Part shown: positions 1 to 6,135 of the stretch, piece by piece
Position numbering within the stretch: the first letter of the stretch is position 1
Layout of the letters: each line of letters starts with the position of its first letter
Source: an uncultured Actinomycetes bacterium
GTDB lineage: Bacteria > Actinomycetota > Acidimicrobiia > Acidimicrobiales > Microtrichaceae
Assembly (NCBI GenBank): GCA_903930035.1
Contig: CAIYXG010000119.1
Span: forward strand, 1 to 15,378
Reading direction: 5' to 3'
Length of the DNA stretch: 15,378 nucleotides
Position numbers and translations under genes: made by a program
The notes under the pieces: generated by a model
What the model saw: the letters and a program-made list of their open reading frames with translations, nothing else
What the model was told of the DNA's origin: nothing
Databases searched by the model: none

Positions 1-287
1 AGCAGGACAGCCTCACGACGGATGTCGTCGTCGCGGTCCTTCAAACCGCCGGCCGACACGACATCGACCTTGACCCCGAGCAGCTCCTCGAGCTCCTCGT
101 CGATGTGCAGCAGGTCGAACAGCGAGCTGCCGTCCTCGAACTCGACCAGGAAGTCGATGTCACTGTCGGGGCCGTCGTCACCGCGGGCGACCGAACCGAA
201 CACGGCGACGGTGCGGCCCTTGTGCCGGCGGACCACCTCCGTGATCTCGTCACGCCTCGACTCGACGAGTTCCCGCAGCGCGCTCAT
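1..287 (-). CDS. MNT-type nucleotidyltransferase, 3' end cut by window edge
   Basis: The reverse strand reads 95 codons from an ATG at 287 and runs off the left edge. Residues 31-45 carry the nucleotidyltransferase signature GSVARGDDGPDSDID, with metal-binding Asp43 and Asp45 and a probable third carboxylate at Asp75 (VKVDVV). This is the layout of minimal nucleotidyltransferases (MNT, NTP_transf_2), which are usually about 100 residues, so only a few residues should be missing. In known MntA-HepT systems such a protein is the antitoxin that AMPylates a HEPN RNase toxin. A HEPN partner would lie beyond the left edge, so the toxin-antitoxin role is inferred. The ATG has no Shine-Dalgarno sequence but sits 6 bases after a TACCCT -10, which supports this start. 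Family assignment is strong; role is moderate. Confidence 0.85.
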   Translation of the reverse strand, partial: MSALRELVESRRDEITEVVRRHKGRTVAVFGSVARGDDGPDSDIDFLVEFEDGSSLFDLLHIDEELEELLGVKVDVVSAGGLKDRDDDIRREAVL

Positions 288-293
288 GTCGAA

Positions 294-299
294 AGGGTA
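294..299 (-). promoter_or_regulatory. -10 hexamer TACCCT of the MNT gene, leaderless type
   Basis: TACCCT on the reverse strand is separated from the ATG at 287 by exactly 6 bases, so transcription would begin at or next to the start codon. No ribosome binding site is visible. The same geometry recurs at other first genes in this window. Confidence 0.55.
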
Positions 300-359
300 C
301 CCACGACCCCCCTGCTCGCGTCCACGACGATTCCGCCGCTCCGACGCGCAGTCGGTGCG

Positions 360-399
360 TCAGCCCTTGCGCTGGACTCTGTACACATTCGTCTCGCGG
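360..399 (-). repeat. Direct-repeat copy 1: remnant of a GNAT gene 3' end
   Basis: This 40-base stretch matches 1565-1604, the last codons of the intact GNAT gene, at 36 of 40 positions. It is in the same orientation, 1205 bases away. On the reverse strand it still reads RETNVYRVQRKG followed by TGA, against RETNVYRFQRKG followed by TGA in the intact gene. Beyond 400 the similarity stops, and no acetyltransferase reading frame continues. It is therefore a gene-end fragment, left by duplication and deletion or by recombination or integration at the gene end. The 287-439 gap holds only this fragment and the MNT promoter. Confidence 0.75.
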
Positions 400-438
400 A
401 GAAATGTAGAAGCCGGCTCCGGCAGCGAACGGCGCGGC

Positions 439-888
439 TCACTCAGCCGGAGGAAGATCCTCGAGGTCCGCGAGGTCGCGCAGGCGACCGGCCGCCCGCT
501 TGTTCGCCCGAAGGTCGTCGAGAGAGACGAACGGCACCTCGATCCCGCCGACCTCGACCAGCATGCGACGGTCGTACGCCTCGGGGAACTCCAGTCCGGT
601 CGCGAACGTCAGGATGTCGATCCGCTGCGGCTCCCGGCCCAGCTGCACCACGACGCCGGGCTGTTCGAAGTCGCTGGCGGACAGCCCAAGGTCACCAAAG
701 CCGAAGTCCATGAGCGCGTCGATGATCCGGGGAGAGTTGGACGGATCCGCCCACACCCAGACATCGAGGTCCTTGGTGTACCTGGGGTGCCCGTGGGCAG
801 CGAGCGCGTAGCCGCCGACGATCAGGAACCGGACGTCACGGGTGACGCACGACTGCAAGAACTCTTGAAAGTCGCGGTTCAGTTCCAT
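439..888 (-). CDS. Nucleotidyltransferase, AbiEii/DUF6036-like (putative toxin-antitoxin enzyme)
   Basis: From the ATG at 888 the protein has 149 residues. It shows GGYALAAHG (25-33) followed by RYTKDLDVWV (36-45), giving the GG pocket and metal-binding Asp40 and Asp42. Asp91 in RIDIL is the likely third carboxylate. The end, LRANKRAAGRLRDLADLEDL (126-145), is typical of this nucleotidyltransferase group, known from many small two-gene modules and related to AbiEii-type enzymes. Substrate and biological role are unknown. It is probably cotranscribed with the 63-residue gene upstream, whose last 53 bases it overlaps in another frame. A GTG at 909 would add seven residues; I preferred 888 because MELNRDFQEF looks like the family's N terminus, but neither start has a convincing ribosome binding site. 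Confidence 0.85.
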   Translation of the reverse strand: MELNRDFQEFLQSCVTRDVRFLIVGGYALAAHGHPRYTKDLDVWVWADPSNSPRIIDALMDFGFGDLGLSASDFEQPGVVVQLGREPQRIDILTFATGLEFPEAYDRRMLVEVGGIEVPFVSLDDLRANKRAAGRLRDLADLEDLPPAE

Positions 889-1027
889 GGGCCCACCCGT
901 GATGCTCACGCCGGAGCGACTCGACGGCCTCGAGGCGCTCGGCCGGCGGACGGGTCAGCCAGTAGCGCCACGGCTGGTCGCGTTCGTCCAGACGCTTCTT
1001 GGTGACGACCCGTTCCACCGACGACAT
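836..1027 (-). CDS. Small partner protein of the nucleotidyltransferase, 63 residues
   Basis: This short, charged, mainly helical protein contains PWRYWLTRPPAERLEAVESL (19-38) and ends with EPRLSRVLAVVRHP. Small proteins with the pattern YWL-x-RPPxERL-xx-E-x-LRR and an RLxRV end commonly sit directly upstream of DUF6036-type nucleotidyltransferases; this is from memory, not from a search. It has no signal peptide or membrane segment. It overlaps the following gene by 53 bases, which suggests coupled translation and a fixed two-gene module. A role as antitoxin or substrate-presenting partner is inference. The ATG lies 6 bases after a TAGAGT -10, which supports this start although no Shine-Dalgarno sequence is present. 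Confidence 0.75.
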   Translation of the reverse strand: MSSVERVVTKKRLDERDQPWRYWLTRPPAERLEAVESLRREHHGWAHGTEPRLSRVLAVVRHP

Positions 1028-1033
1028 GTGCGA

Positions 1034-1039
1034 ACTCTA
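1034..1039 (-). promoter_or_regulatory. -10 hexamer TAGAGT of the 63-residue gene, leaderless type
   Basis: TAGAGT on the reverse strand is followed by 6 bases and then the ATG at 1027. There is no obvious -35 box and no ribosome binding site. The rest of the 148-base divergent gap (1028-1175) holds a short inverted repeat, GTTCG-TTG-CGAAC at 1136-1148, and nothing else I can name. Confidence 0.5.
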
Positions 1040-1175
1040 CCGGCGGGAGCCAACAGCCGACCGGCCTCGACCCTTGCGCTCACATCCGGACACATCCCCG
1101 ACCACCACCGACTCGAGCTGGGTCGAGCGCCGACAGTTCGTTGCGAACGGGGTGCCCGCGCAGAGGCTGGAATGC

Positions 1176-1544
1176 ATGCAGCGCCGCTCGCGTTTCCGGC
1201 CCATGCAGCTTCCCGCCGTCATCGGTGCCAGCGTCTCGGTCCTCGCCGGCCTGCTCGGACTGACCTGGCCTCAGCAGGTCAGCAGGGTCATCGGCCTCGA
1301 GCTCCCTGGGCGACTGGGAGTGTCCGAGTTCCGAGCCACCTACGGAGGACTCTTCATCGGGGCGGGCGTTGCTGTGCTCGCCATCGGGTCCGCCGACGCT
1401 GCGCTCGTGCTCGGCGCAGCGTGGCTCGGTGCGTTCGCAGCCCGCGTGGTGTCGATGGTCGTCGACCGGAACACGTCCAAGGAGAACCTGGCAGGGTGCG
1501 CCATTGAGCTGGTGATCGGCAGCCTGCTCGTCCTCGGCCGCTGA
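1176..1544 (+). CDS. Small integral membrane protein, DUF4345-like
   Basis: The 122-residue product is mostly hydrophobic and should cross the membrane about four times. Segments include LPAVIGASVSVLAGLLGL near the start, GGLFIGAGVAVLAIGSADAA and LVLGAAWLGAFAARVVSMVV in the middle, and AIELVIGSLLVLG at the end. The stretch LGVSEFRATYGGLFIGAGV resembles the conserved core of DUF4345 proteins, which have no known function. The frame is open back to 999, but that extension is hydrophilic, low in complexity and overlaps the divergent 63-residue gene. The ATG at 1176 has a good GAGG ribosome binding site at 1163-1166, so I chose it. It is convergent with the GNAT gene, with 20 bases between the stops. 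Confidence 0.7.
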   Translation: MQRRSRFRPMQLPAVIGASVSVLAGLLGLTWPQQVSRVIGLELPGRLGVSEFRATYGGLFIGAGVAVLAIGSADAALVLGAAWLGAFAARVVSMVVDRNTSKENLAGCAIELVIGSLLVLGR

Positions 1545-1564
1545 CGCTCTGGACAGGGCCCGTC

Positions 1565-1604
1565 TCAGCCCTTGCGCTGGAAGCGGTACACGTTCGTCTC
1601 GCGG
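1565..1604 (-). repeat. Direct-repeat copy 2: 3' end of the intact GNAT gene
   Basis: This is the partner of 360-399, identical at 36 of 40 positions. It comprises the last 12 codons plus stop of the GNAT gene. Differences are clustered at the codons for Arg140-Phe141 (bases 1582-1585) plus one base at 1592, so most of the encoded C terminus is preserved in both copies. Confidence 0.75.
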
Positions 1605-2002
1605 GGGACGAAGCCGATGCGCTGGTAGAGGCGGTTGGCGGCCTCACGGCTCGGGCGGGACGTCAGGTCGACCGTCGTGGCGCCGTGGGCCTCGGCGATC
1701 TCGATGGCCCGCAGGTTGAGGGCCTCGCCCACGCCCTTGCCACGGGCCTCGCCGTCCACGACCACGTCCTCGATCCAGGCCCGGACGCCGGTCGGGATGG
1801 GGAACACCACCAGGGTCATCGACCCCAGGACCGTGCCGTCGTCGTCCCGGGCCAGCAGCAGGTGGCAGGCCTCGTGGGCGACCACCGACGAGAGGATCTC
1901 GGTGGTCATGGGCGGCGCCGAGCTCGACAGCTGTGGCACCAGCCGGACCATGGCCTCCACCACGTCGTCGGTGACCTTCTCGCAGACCTCGATCGTGACC
2001 AT
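1565..2002 (-). CDS. GNAT-family N-acetyltransferase
   Basis: The 145-residue protein is one GNAT domain. Motif A is plain at 78-95: IEDVVVDGEARGKGVGEA, with the acetyl-CoA pyrophosphate-binding R-G-K-G-V-G at 87-92. The C-terminal part ANRLYQRIGFVPRETNVYRF (122-141) is the usual motif B region with the conserved Tyr and the G-F turn. GNAT enzymes move the acetyl group of acetyl-CoA to an amine of a small molecule or protein; the acceptor here cannot be told. The length is normal for a single-domain member. It is divergent from the PAC2 gene, with two promoters packed into 77 bases. Its 3' end is duplicated at 360-399. The ATG at 2002 follows a TACGAT -10 by 6 bases and has no ribosome binding site. 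Confidence 0.9.
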   Translation of the reverse strand: MVTIEVCEKVTDDVVEAMVRLVPQLSSSAPPMTTEILSSVVAHEACHLLLARDDDGTVLGSMTLVVFPIPTGVRAWIEDVVVDGEARGKGVGEALNLRAIEIAEAHGATTVDLTSRPSREAANRLYQRIGFVPRETNVYRFQRKG

Positions 2003-2008
2003 CGGAGA

Positions 2009-2014
2009 ATCGTA
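2009..2014 (-). promoter_or_regulatory. -10 hexamer TACGAT of the GNAT gene, leaderless type
   Basis: TACGAT on the reverse strand lies 6 bases before the ATG at 2002. The same hexamer at the same distance precedes fdhD (13667-13672). Confidence 0.6.
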
Positions 2015-2066
2015 GGACGGCCGTCCAGTCCTCAGGTGCCCGGGTGGAGGATCGGGACGGGCTCGG

Positions 2067-2072
2067 TACCGT
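2067..2072 (+). promoter_or_regulatory. -10 hexamer TACCGT of the PAC2 gene, leaderless type
   Basis: TACCGT is followed by 7 bases and then a GTG at 2080, in the spacing expected for a leaderless message. This is why I place the PAC2 start at 2080 rather than at the GTGs at 2044 or 2071. Confidence 0.45.
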
Positions 2073-2079
2073 GAACCGG

Positions 2080-2931
2080 GTGACGCACCTGTGGTGGACG
2101 GAGCGGCCGACGCTGGATCGGCCGGTGCTCGTGGCGGCCTTCGAGGGCTGGAACGACGCCGCCGACGCCGCCACCACCGCCGTCGAGCACCTGGCCCGCG
2201 ACTGGTCGGCCCGGCCCTTCGTGTCGGTCGACCCGGAGGAGTTCTTCGACTTCACCGCCTCGCGCCCCAAGGTCCGCGTGGACTCCAACATGGACCGCCA
2301 CATCGACTGGCCCGAGAACCAGATGCTCTGGGCCAACCCGCCCGGCTCCGGCGGGGTCATCCTGCTCCGCGGCACCGAGCCGCAGCTGCGCTGGCGGACG
2401 TTCTGCGGCCAGGTGCTGGAGGTGGCGCAGGCCTACAACTGCCGGCTGGTCGTGACGCTCGGGGCGCTGCTCTCCGACGTCGCCCACACCCGGCCGGTCC
2501 CGGTCTACGGCAACGCGTACGACCCCGACGTCATGGCACGCCTGGGCCTGGAGCCGTCCGGCTACGAGGGTCCGACCGGGATCGTCGGCGTCCTGCACGA
2601 CGCGTGCCGGACCTCGAGCGTCGACTCGGCCTCGCTCTGGGCGGCCGTGCCGTCCTATGCACCGTCCATGCCCTCGCCCAAGGCCGCGCTCGCCCTGGTC
2701 GAGCGGGCCACCGACCTGGTCGGGGCCGCCGTCGGGATCGACGACCTCCTGACCATGACCGAGGCCTACGAGGAACGGCTCACCGAGCTGGTCGACGAGG
2801 ACGACGCCACCGCCGAGTACGTGACGCAGCTCGAGGAGGAGTTCGACAGCCAGCAGTTCGACGACGAGCTCCGGCTGGCGTCGGGCGACGGACTGGTCGA
2901 AGAGGTCGAGCGCTACCTGCGCGAGCAGTAG
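2080..2931 (+). CDS. PAC2-family protein (proteasome-assembly-chaperone-like)
   Basis: The roughly 283-residue protein opens with the PAC2 hallmark RPVLVAAFEGWNDAADAATT. It continues with the conserved core containing FFDFTASRPKVRV and the LVVTLGALLSDVAHTRPVPV segment, and then PTGIVGVLHDACR. PAC2 proteins are related to eukaryotic and archaeal proteasome assembly chaperones and are widespread in actinobacteria; their exact bacterial role is unsettled. The last 60 residues are strongly acidic and probably helical (EAYEERLTELVDEDDATAEY and beyond). The frame is open upstream to 2044. I chose GTG 2080 because of the -10 spacing and because the added residues look unlike the family; 2071 is a possible alternative. 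It ends 9 bases from the convergent NUDIX gene, with no terminator visible. Confidence 0.85.
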   Translation: MTHLWWTERPTLDRPVLVAAFEGWNDAADAATTAVEHLARDWSARPFVSVDPEEFFDFTASRPKVRVDSNMDRHIDWPENQMLWANPPGSGGVILLRGTEPQLRWRTFCGQVLEVAQAYNCRLVVTLGALLSDVAHTRPVPVYGNAYDPDVMARLGLEPSGYEGPTGIVGVLHDACRTSSVDSASLWAAVPSYAPSMPSPKAALALVERATDLVGAAVGIDDLLTMTEAYEERLTELVDEDDATAEYVTQLEEEFDSQQFDDELRLASGDGLVEEVERYLREQ

Positions 2932-2940
2932 CGGCCGGGC

Positions 2941-3651
2941 TCAGACCGGGCCGTTGCCGCCGAACGGCCGGTCCCGCGGCACGTCGTAGAGCACGTCCAC
3001 GTTCTCGCCCCGGATGGCGGCGAACGCGTGCGGCCCCCAGTGGTCCACCCCGGCCGTCGGGTGCGGCAGCGCGTCCTGCGTGAACCAGCCCACGTCCATG
3101 GTCTCGAGCGGGTGGCCGTTCAGCTCCCCGCCCACCGCCCGGCACAGGAAGACCAGCGAGTAGAGCGGTACCCGGGTGAACCCCAGCCGCAGGCCGTCGA
3201 ACACGCCGAGCAGCCGCTCGACCTGCACCTCGATGCCGGTCTCCTCCTCGACCTCCTTCACCGCGACCTCGCTGGCCGAGTAGCCCACGTCGGCCCAGCC
3301 GGTCGGATAGAGCCAGATGCCCGAGTCGGACCGCTGGATCAGGAGGATCTCGCCGGCGTCGTTGGTCACGACCGCCCCGACCGCCACCTTGGGGGTCACG
3401 TAGCCGGGGACGCCCTGCCCCACCGACTTCATCCACTCCTCGACCGTCGCCCTGACCTGGGTGGCGGGCGAGGAGTTCTCGGCGACCGCCCGGATCTCGG
3501 CGGCCACGTGGAGGACCTCCTCGTAGCGCTCCCGCTCGTAGAGGCTCTCGGTGAACGCCAGCCCGGTGCGGGCGATGCCGGCGAGGGACTCGGACCACCG
3601 GTGCAGGTCCGAGTCACTCACGACGTGCGGCGGCGGCTCCTCGGTGCCCAT
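2941..3651 (-). CDS. NUDIX hydrolase with N-terminal NUDIX_N-type domain
   Basis: The 236-residue product has a helical N-terminal region (about 10-80, LHRWSESLAGIARTGLAF and following) of the kind found in NUDIX_N hydrolases. A NUDIX domain follows from about 86. The NUDIX box runs 118-140: Gly118, then Tyr124 where the general motif has Glu, Lys132 where it has Arg, and an intact E-V-E-E-E-T-G-I (133-140) carrying the metal-binding glutamates. In this subfamily GWADVG-Y/L-S-x-SEVAVKE is common, so the changes are probably not inactivating. Enzymes of the group hydrolyse nucleoside diphosphates linked to another moiety; the substrate is not readable here. The ATG follows a TAGCGT -10 by 6 bases and lacks a ribosome binding site. 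Confidence 0.88.
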   Translation of the reverse strand: MGTEEPPPHVVSDSDLHRWSESLAGIARTGLAFTESLYERERYEEVLHVAAEIRAVAENSSPATQVRATVEEWMKSVGQGVPGYVTPKVAVGAVVTNDAGEILLIQRSDSGIWLYPTGWADVGYSASEVAVKEVEEETGIEVQVERLLGVFDGLRLGFTRVPLYSLVFLCRAVGGELNGHPLETMDVGWFTQDALPHPTAGVDHWGPHAFAAIRGENVDVLYDVPRDRPFGGNGPV

Positions 3652-3657
3652 GCCCGC

Positions 3658-3663
3658 ACGCTA
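3658..3663 (-). promoter_or_regulatory. -10 hexamer TAGCGT of the NUDIX gene, leaderless type
   Basis: TAGCGT on the reverse strand is 6 bases upstream of the ATG at 3651. It sits in the 47-base gap after glnD, so the NUDIX gene has its own start signal even though it follows glnD on the same strand. Confidence 0.55.
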
Positions 3664-3698
3664 CCGGCGCACCGGCCAGCCCCGCGGCGCGACCCGGC

Positions 3699-5996
3699 TC
3701 AGGCCTGGCCCTCGAGCGCGTGCAGGAGGGACCGGCGGAGCTCCTCCTGCAGGAGCGGGTCCTCGAGCTTCCCGCCGTCGCGGTCGGTCACGTAGAAGGC
3801 GTCGACCACGTCGGCGTCGAGCGTGGTGATCTTGGCGGTGGAGATGTCCAGCTGGAACTCCGCCATCGCACGGGTCAGCCGGTACAGGAGACCCACGCTG
3901 TCGGGGCCGAACACCTCGAGCACCGTGAAGTCGGGCGAGATCTCGTTGTCGAACCGGACGCGGGGCGCCAGCTGGTTCATGCCCGGACGGTGCCGCCGGC
4001 GGTGGCTCCGGGTGCGCTCGTCGAGCCGGGCCTGCAGCGCCAGCCGCCCGTCGATGGCCAGCTCGACGTCCTTGACGACCTTGTCCCACGGGACCACCGC
4101 GCTGCGCGAGGTCCGCACGCGGAACTCGTCGAGCGCCATGCCGGACTCGGAGTAGATGTTGGCCTCCGCGACGTCGAGGCCGTGGAGGGCCAGCGCGCCC
4201 GCGACCCTCCAGAACACCCCGGGACGGTTGTCGCAGACGATCGTGATGCGGTCCTCGGCCGCAAGGACCTGGGTCTGGCCCGACTCGATCAGCAGCTTCT
4301 GCTCGGCCGTCGGGAACTCGGTCCGCACCACGTCGTGGACGTCACCGCCGCCGAGGAGGTGCTCGGTCCGGCTGCACAGCTGCTCCACGAGCTGGGCCTT
4401 CCAGTGCCCCCAGGCCGACGGCCCGGTGGCCAGGGCGTCGGCCTCCGACAGCGCCCGCAGCAGGGCGAGACGGTCCAGGGTCTGCACCTCGCGGGCGATC
4501 ACCTCGATGGTGGACGGGTCGTCGAGGTCCCGGCGGGTGGCGATCTCCGGCAGGAGCAGGTGGTGGCGCACACCCATGGTGATGGTCGCGGTGTCCTCGG
4601 GCGAGAACCCCATGCGGGTGCAGATGTCGGGCGCCATCTGTGCGCCGACGTCGGAGTGGTCGCCGGGATAGCCCTTGCCCAGGTCGTGCAGCAGGGCGGA
4701 CATGACCAGCAGGTCCGGCCGGGGCACCCGGTGGGCGAGCGCCGACGCCTCGGACGCGCACTCGAGCAGGTGGCGGTCCACCGTCCACCGGTGGAAGGCG
4801 TTGCGCTGGGGGCGGCTGCGGTTGGGTGCCCACTCCGGGAGCAGCGGGTCCCACAGCCCCCACTGGTCGAGCGTCTCGACGGTCTCGGTGGCGGCCGGCC
4901 CGCACAGGAGGAGGTCGCAGAACATGGCGCGGGCCTCGGGCGGCCACGGGACGGGGAGCGGCGGCGCCTCGGTGAGCAGCTCGATGGTGCGCAGGCTGAT
5001 CCGGGTGCGCTGGCGGGCGGCGGCGAGCGCGACCCGCAGGACCATCGTGGGGTCGGTGACCGGGTAGTCCTCGTCGGCGAGGCACACGCGGGCGTCGCGC
5101 AGCACGAGCCCGTCGTCGAGGCGACGCTCACGGCGGAACCGGTCGAAGAACGCGCCGGTCAGGGTCAGCTTGATCTCGTGCCACGACTCGTCGCTGGTCC
5201 ACGCCACCGTGCGGCCCGCCTCGGCCAGACGGGCCATGAGCGCGTCGGCGTCGGCGTCGCCCAGCCGGCTCGCCACCAGGTCCTGCTCCTGGAGGAGCAG
5301 GCGGTCGCCCGGACGGGCGGTGGCGCGGTGCAGCTCGATCCGGGCGGCCAGCAGCTGGTCGTGGAGGGGCGCAAGGCCCTCGAGCAGCGGCTGCGACAGT
5401 GTGGCACCGGCCAGACGGGCCCAGTCGAGGGCGTGGACGTCGCGCAGGCCGCCCCGGCCCTCCTTGAGGTCCGGCTCCAGCTCGAATGCCACCTCGCCCG
5501 CCTTCTGGTGGCGCTCGTCGACGGACCGGGCCAGCTCCTCGAGCCACTTCTTGCCGCGCCGGCGCCAGTTGACCCGGGCCTTCTCGGCCAGGTCGGCCGT
5601 CACGTTGGGGTCGCCGGCCAGGTGCCGCGCCGTCAGCAACGACGTGGCGGTCTCCAGGTCCTCGGCGGCCAGGCTGAGGGACTCCCGGACCGTGCGGACC
5701 GAGTGGCCGAGCTTCAGGTCGGTGTCCCAGACGGGGTACCAGAGGGCGTCGGCCAGGTCCGACAGCGCCCCGGACCGGGGCACGACCAGCAGGACGTCGA
5801 GGTCCGACTGCGGGGCCATGTCCCGGCGGCCCTGGCCGCCCACGGCGACCAGCGCCGCGCCGGTCGTCGGCCCGCCGGCCTCCTGGTAGACGTCGCGCAG
5901 CCATCCGTCGATCAGGTCGGTGTAGGCCTCGCTGAACGCGCGCCCCACCAGGGACGTGTCGTCGATCAGGTGGCTCCGCTGCAGTGCAGGCGGCAT
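3699..5996 (-). CDS. glnD: GlnD, PII uridylyltransferase (or adenylyltransferase) / removing enzyme
   Basis: The 765-residue protein has the full GlnD order. The nucleotidyltransferase motif GGQGRRDMAPQSDLD is at 53-67, with Asp65 and Asp67. The central GlnD signature EPDLKEGRGGLRDVHALDWA is at 174-193. The HD hydrolase domain includes His402, His409, HDLGKG at 437-442, His447 and His478-His479. Two ACT domains lie at about 583-655 (ITIVCDNRPGVFWRVAGAL) and 690-760 (TVLEVFGPDSVGLLYRLTRA). GlnD modifies Tyr51 of PII when glutamine is low and removes the group when it is high; in studied actinobacteria the group is AMP rather than UMP. The ATG at 5996 has a GAGG site 7 bases away. The longer frame to 6215 would overlap glnK and is rejected. 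It is last in the amtB-glnK-glnD operon. Confidence 0.95.
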   Translation of the reverse strand: MPPALQRSHLIDDTSLVGRAFSEAYTDLIDGWLRDVYQEAGGPTTGAALVAVGGQGRRDMAPQSDLDVLLVVPRSGALSDLADALWYPVWDTDLKLGHSVRTVRESLSLAAEDLETATSLLTARHLAGDPNVTADLAEKARVNWRRRGKKWLEELARSVDERHQKAGEVAFELEPDLKEGRGGLRDVHALDWARLAGATLSQPLLEGLAPLHDQLLAARIELHRATARPGDRLLLQEQDLVASRLGDADADALMARLAEAGRTVAWTSDESWHEIKLTLTGAFFDRFRRERRLDDGLVLRDARVCLADEDYPVTDPTMVLRVALAAARQRTRISLRTIELLTEAPPLPVPWPPEARAMFCDLLLCGPAATETVETLDQWGLWDPLLPEWAPNRSRPQRNAFHRWTVDRHLLECASEASALAHRVPRPDLLVMSALLHDLGKGYPGDHSDVGAQMAPDICTRMGFSPEDTATITMGVRHHLLLPEIATRRDLDDPSTIEVIAREVQTLDRLALLRALSEADALATGPSAWGHWKAQLVEQLCSRTEHLLGGGDVHDVVRTEFPTAEQKLLIESGQTQVLAAEDRITIVCDNRPGVFWRVAGALALHGLDVAEANIYSESGMALDEFRVRTSRSAVVPWDKVVKDVELAIDGRLALQARLDERTRSHRRRHRPGMNQLAPRVRFDNEISPDFTVLEVFGPDSVGLLYRLTRAMAEFQLDISTAKITTLDADVVDAFYVTDRDGGKLEDPLLQEELRRSLLHALEGQA

Positions 5997-6063
5997 GGAC
6001 GTACCTCGTGGCCCTTCGAAGCAGGTGGCCCGGTCGGGGGGACGGCAGCGTGACCCCGATGCC

Positions 6064-6097
6064 CCTCCGGCCAGGTCGGGCCTGCCCTGGCCGGAGG
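6064..6097 (-). other. Strong hairpin in the glnK-glnD spacer
   Basis: Perfect 12-base arms (CCTCCGGCCAGG and its complement) flank a 10-base loop, and two more pairs form beyond one mismatch. It lies about midway in the 139-base spacer. No T-run follows in the direction of transcription, so it is not a textbook intrinsic terminator. It could be an attenuator, a processing or stability element, or a partial terminator that lowers glnD relative to glnK. A weaker TCGGGG/CCCCGA pair sits at 6034-6059. Confidence 0.6.
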
Positions 6098-6135
6098 AGC
6101 GCCCCGTTGGTCGGGGACCGGGTGCTACCTGGGGG

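Noticed and set aside
81..101. Tandem repeat of AGCTCCTCG
   Set aside because: It is two copies only, inside the MNT gene, explained by the acidic Glu/Leu-rich segment DEELEELL.
1067..1080. A third copy of the GNAT 3'-end repeat
   Set aside because: Only 12 of 14 bases match and similarity stops on both sides, so chance is a sufficient explanation in GC-rich DNA.
1136..1148. GTTCG-TTG-CGAAC as a possible LexA (SOS) box
   Set aside because: The actinobacterial SOS box has the half-sites in the opposite order, CGAAC-N4-GTTCG. This is only a short palindrome with a 3-base loop.
999..1175. A 59-residue N-terminal extension of the DUF4345-type protein
   Set aside because: It overlaps the 63-residue gene on the other strand and is hydrophilic and unlike the family; ATG 1176 has a proper ribosome binding site.
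3665..3698. A terminator hairpin after glnD
   Set aside because: Only 4-base stems such as CCGG-TGCG-CCGG can be formed, with no T-run, and the region holds the NUDIX promoter.
3720..6053. A 777-codon open frame on the forward strand opposite glnD
   Set aside because: It is antisense to a complete, motif-rich glnD. Long antisense frames are expected at this GC content, and its translation is repetitive in Gly, Arg, Val and Gln with no domain.
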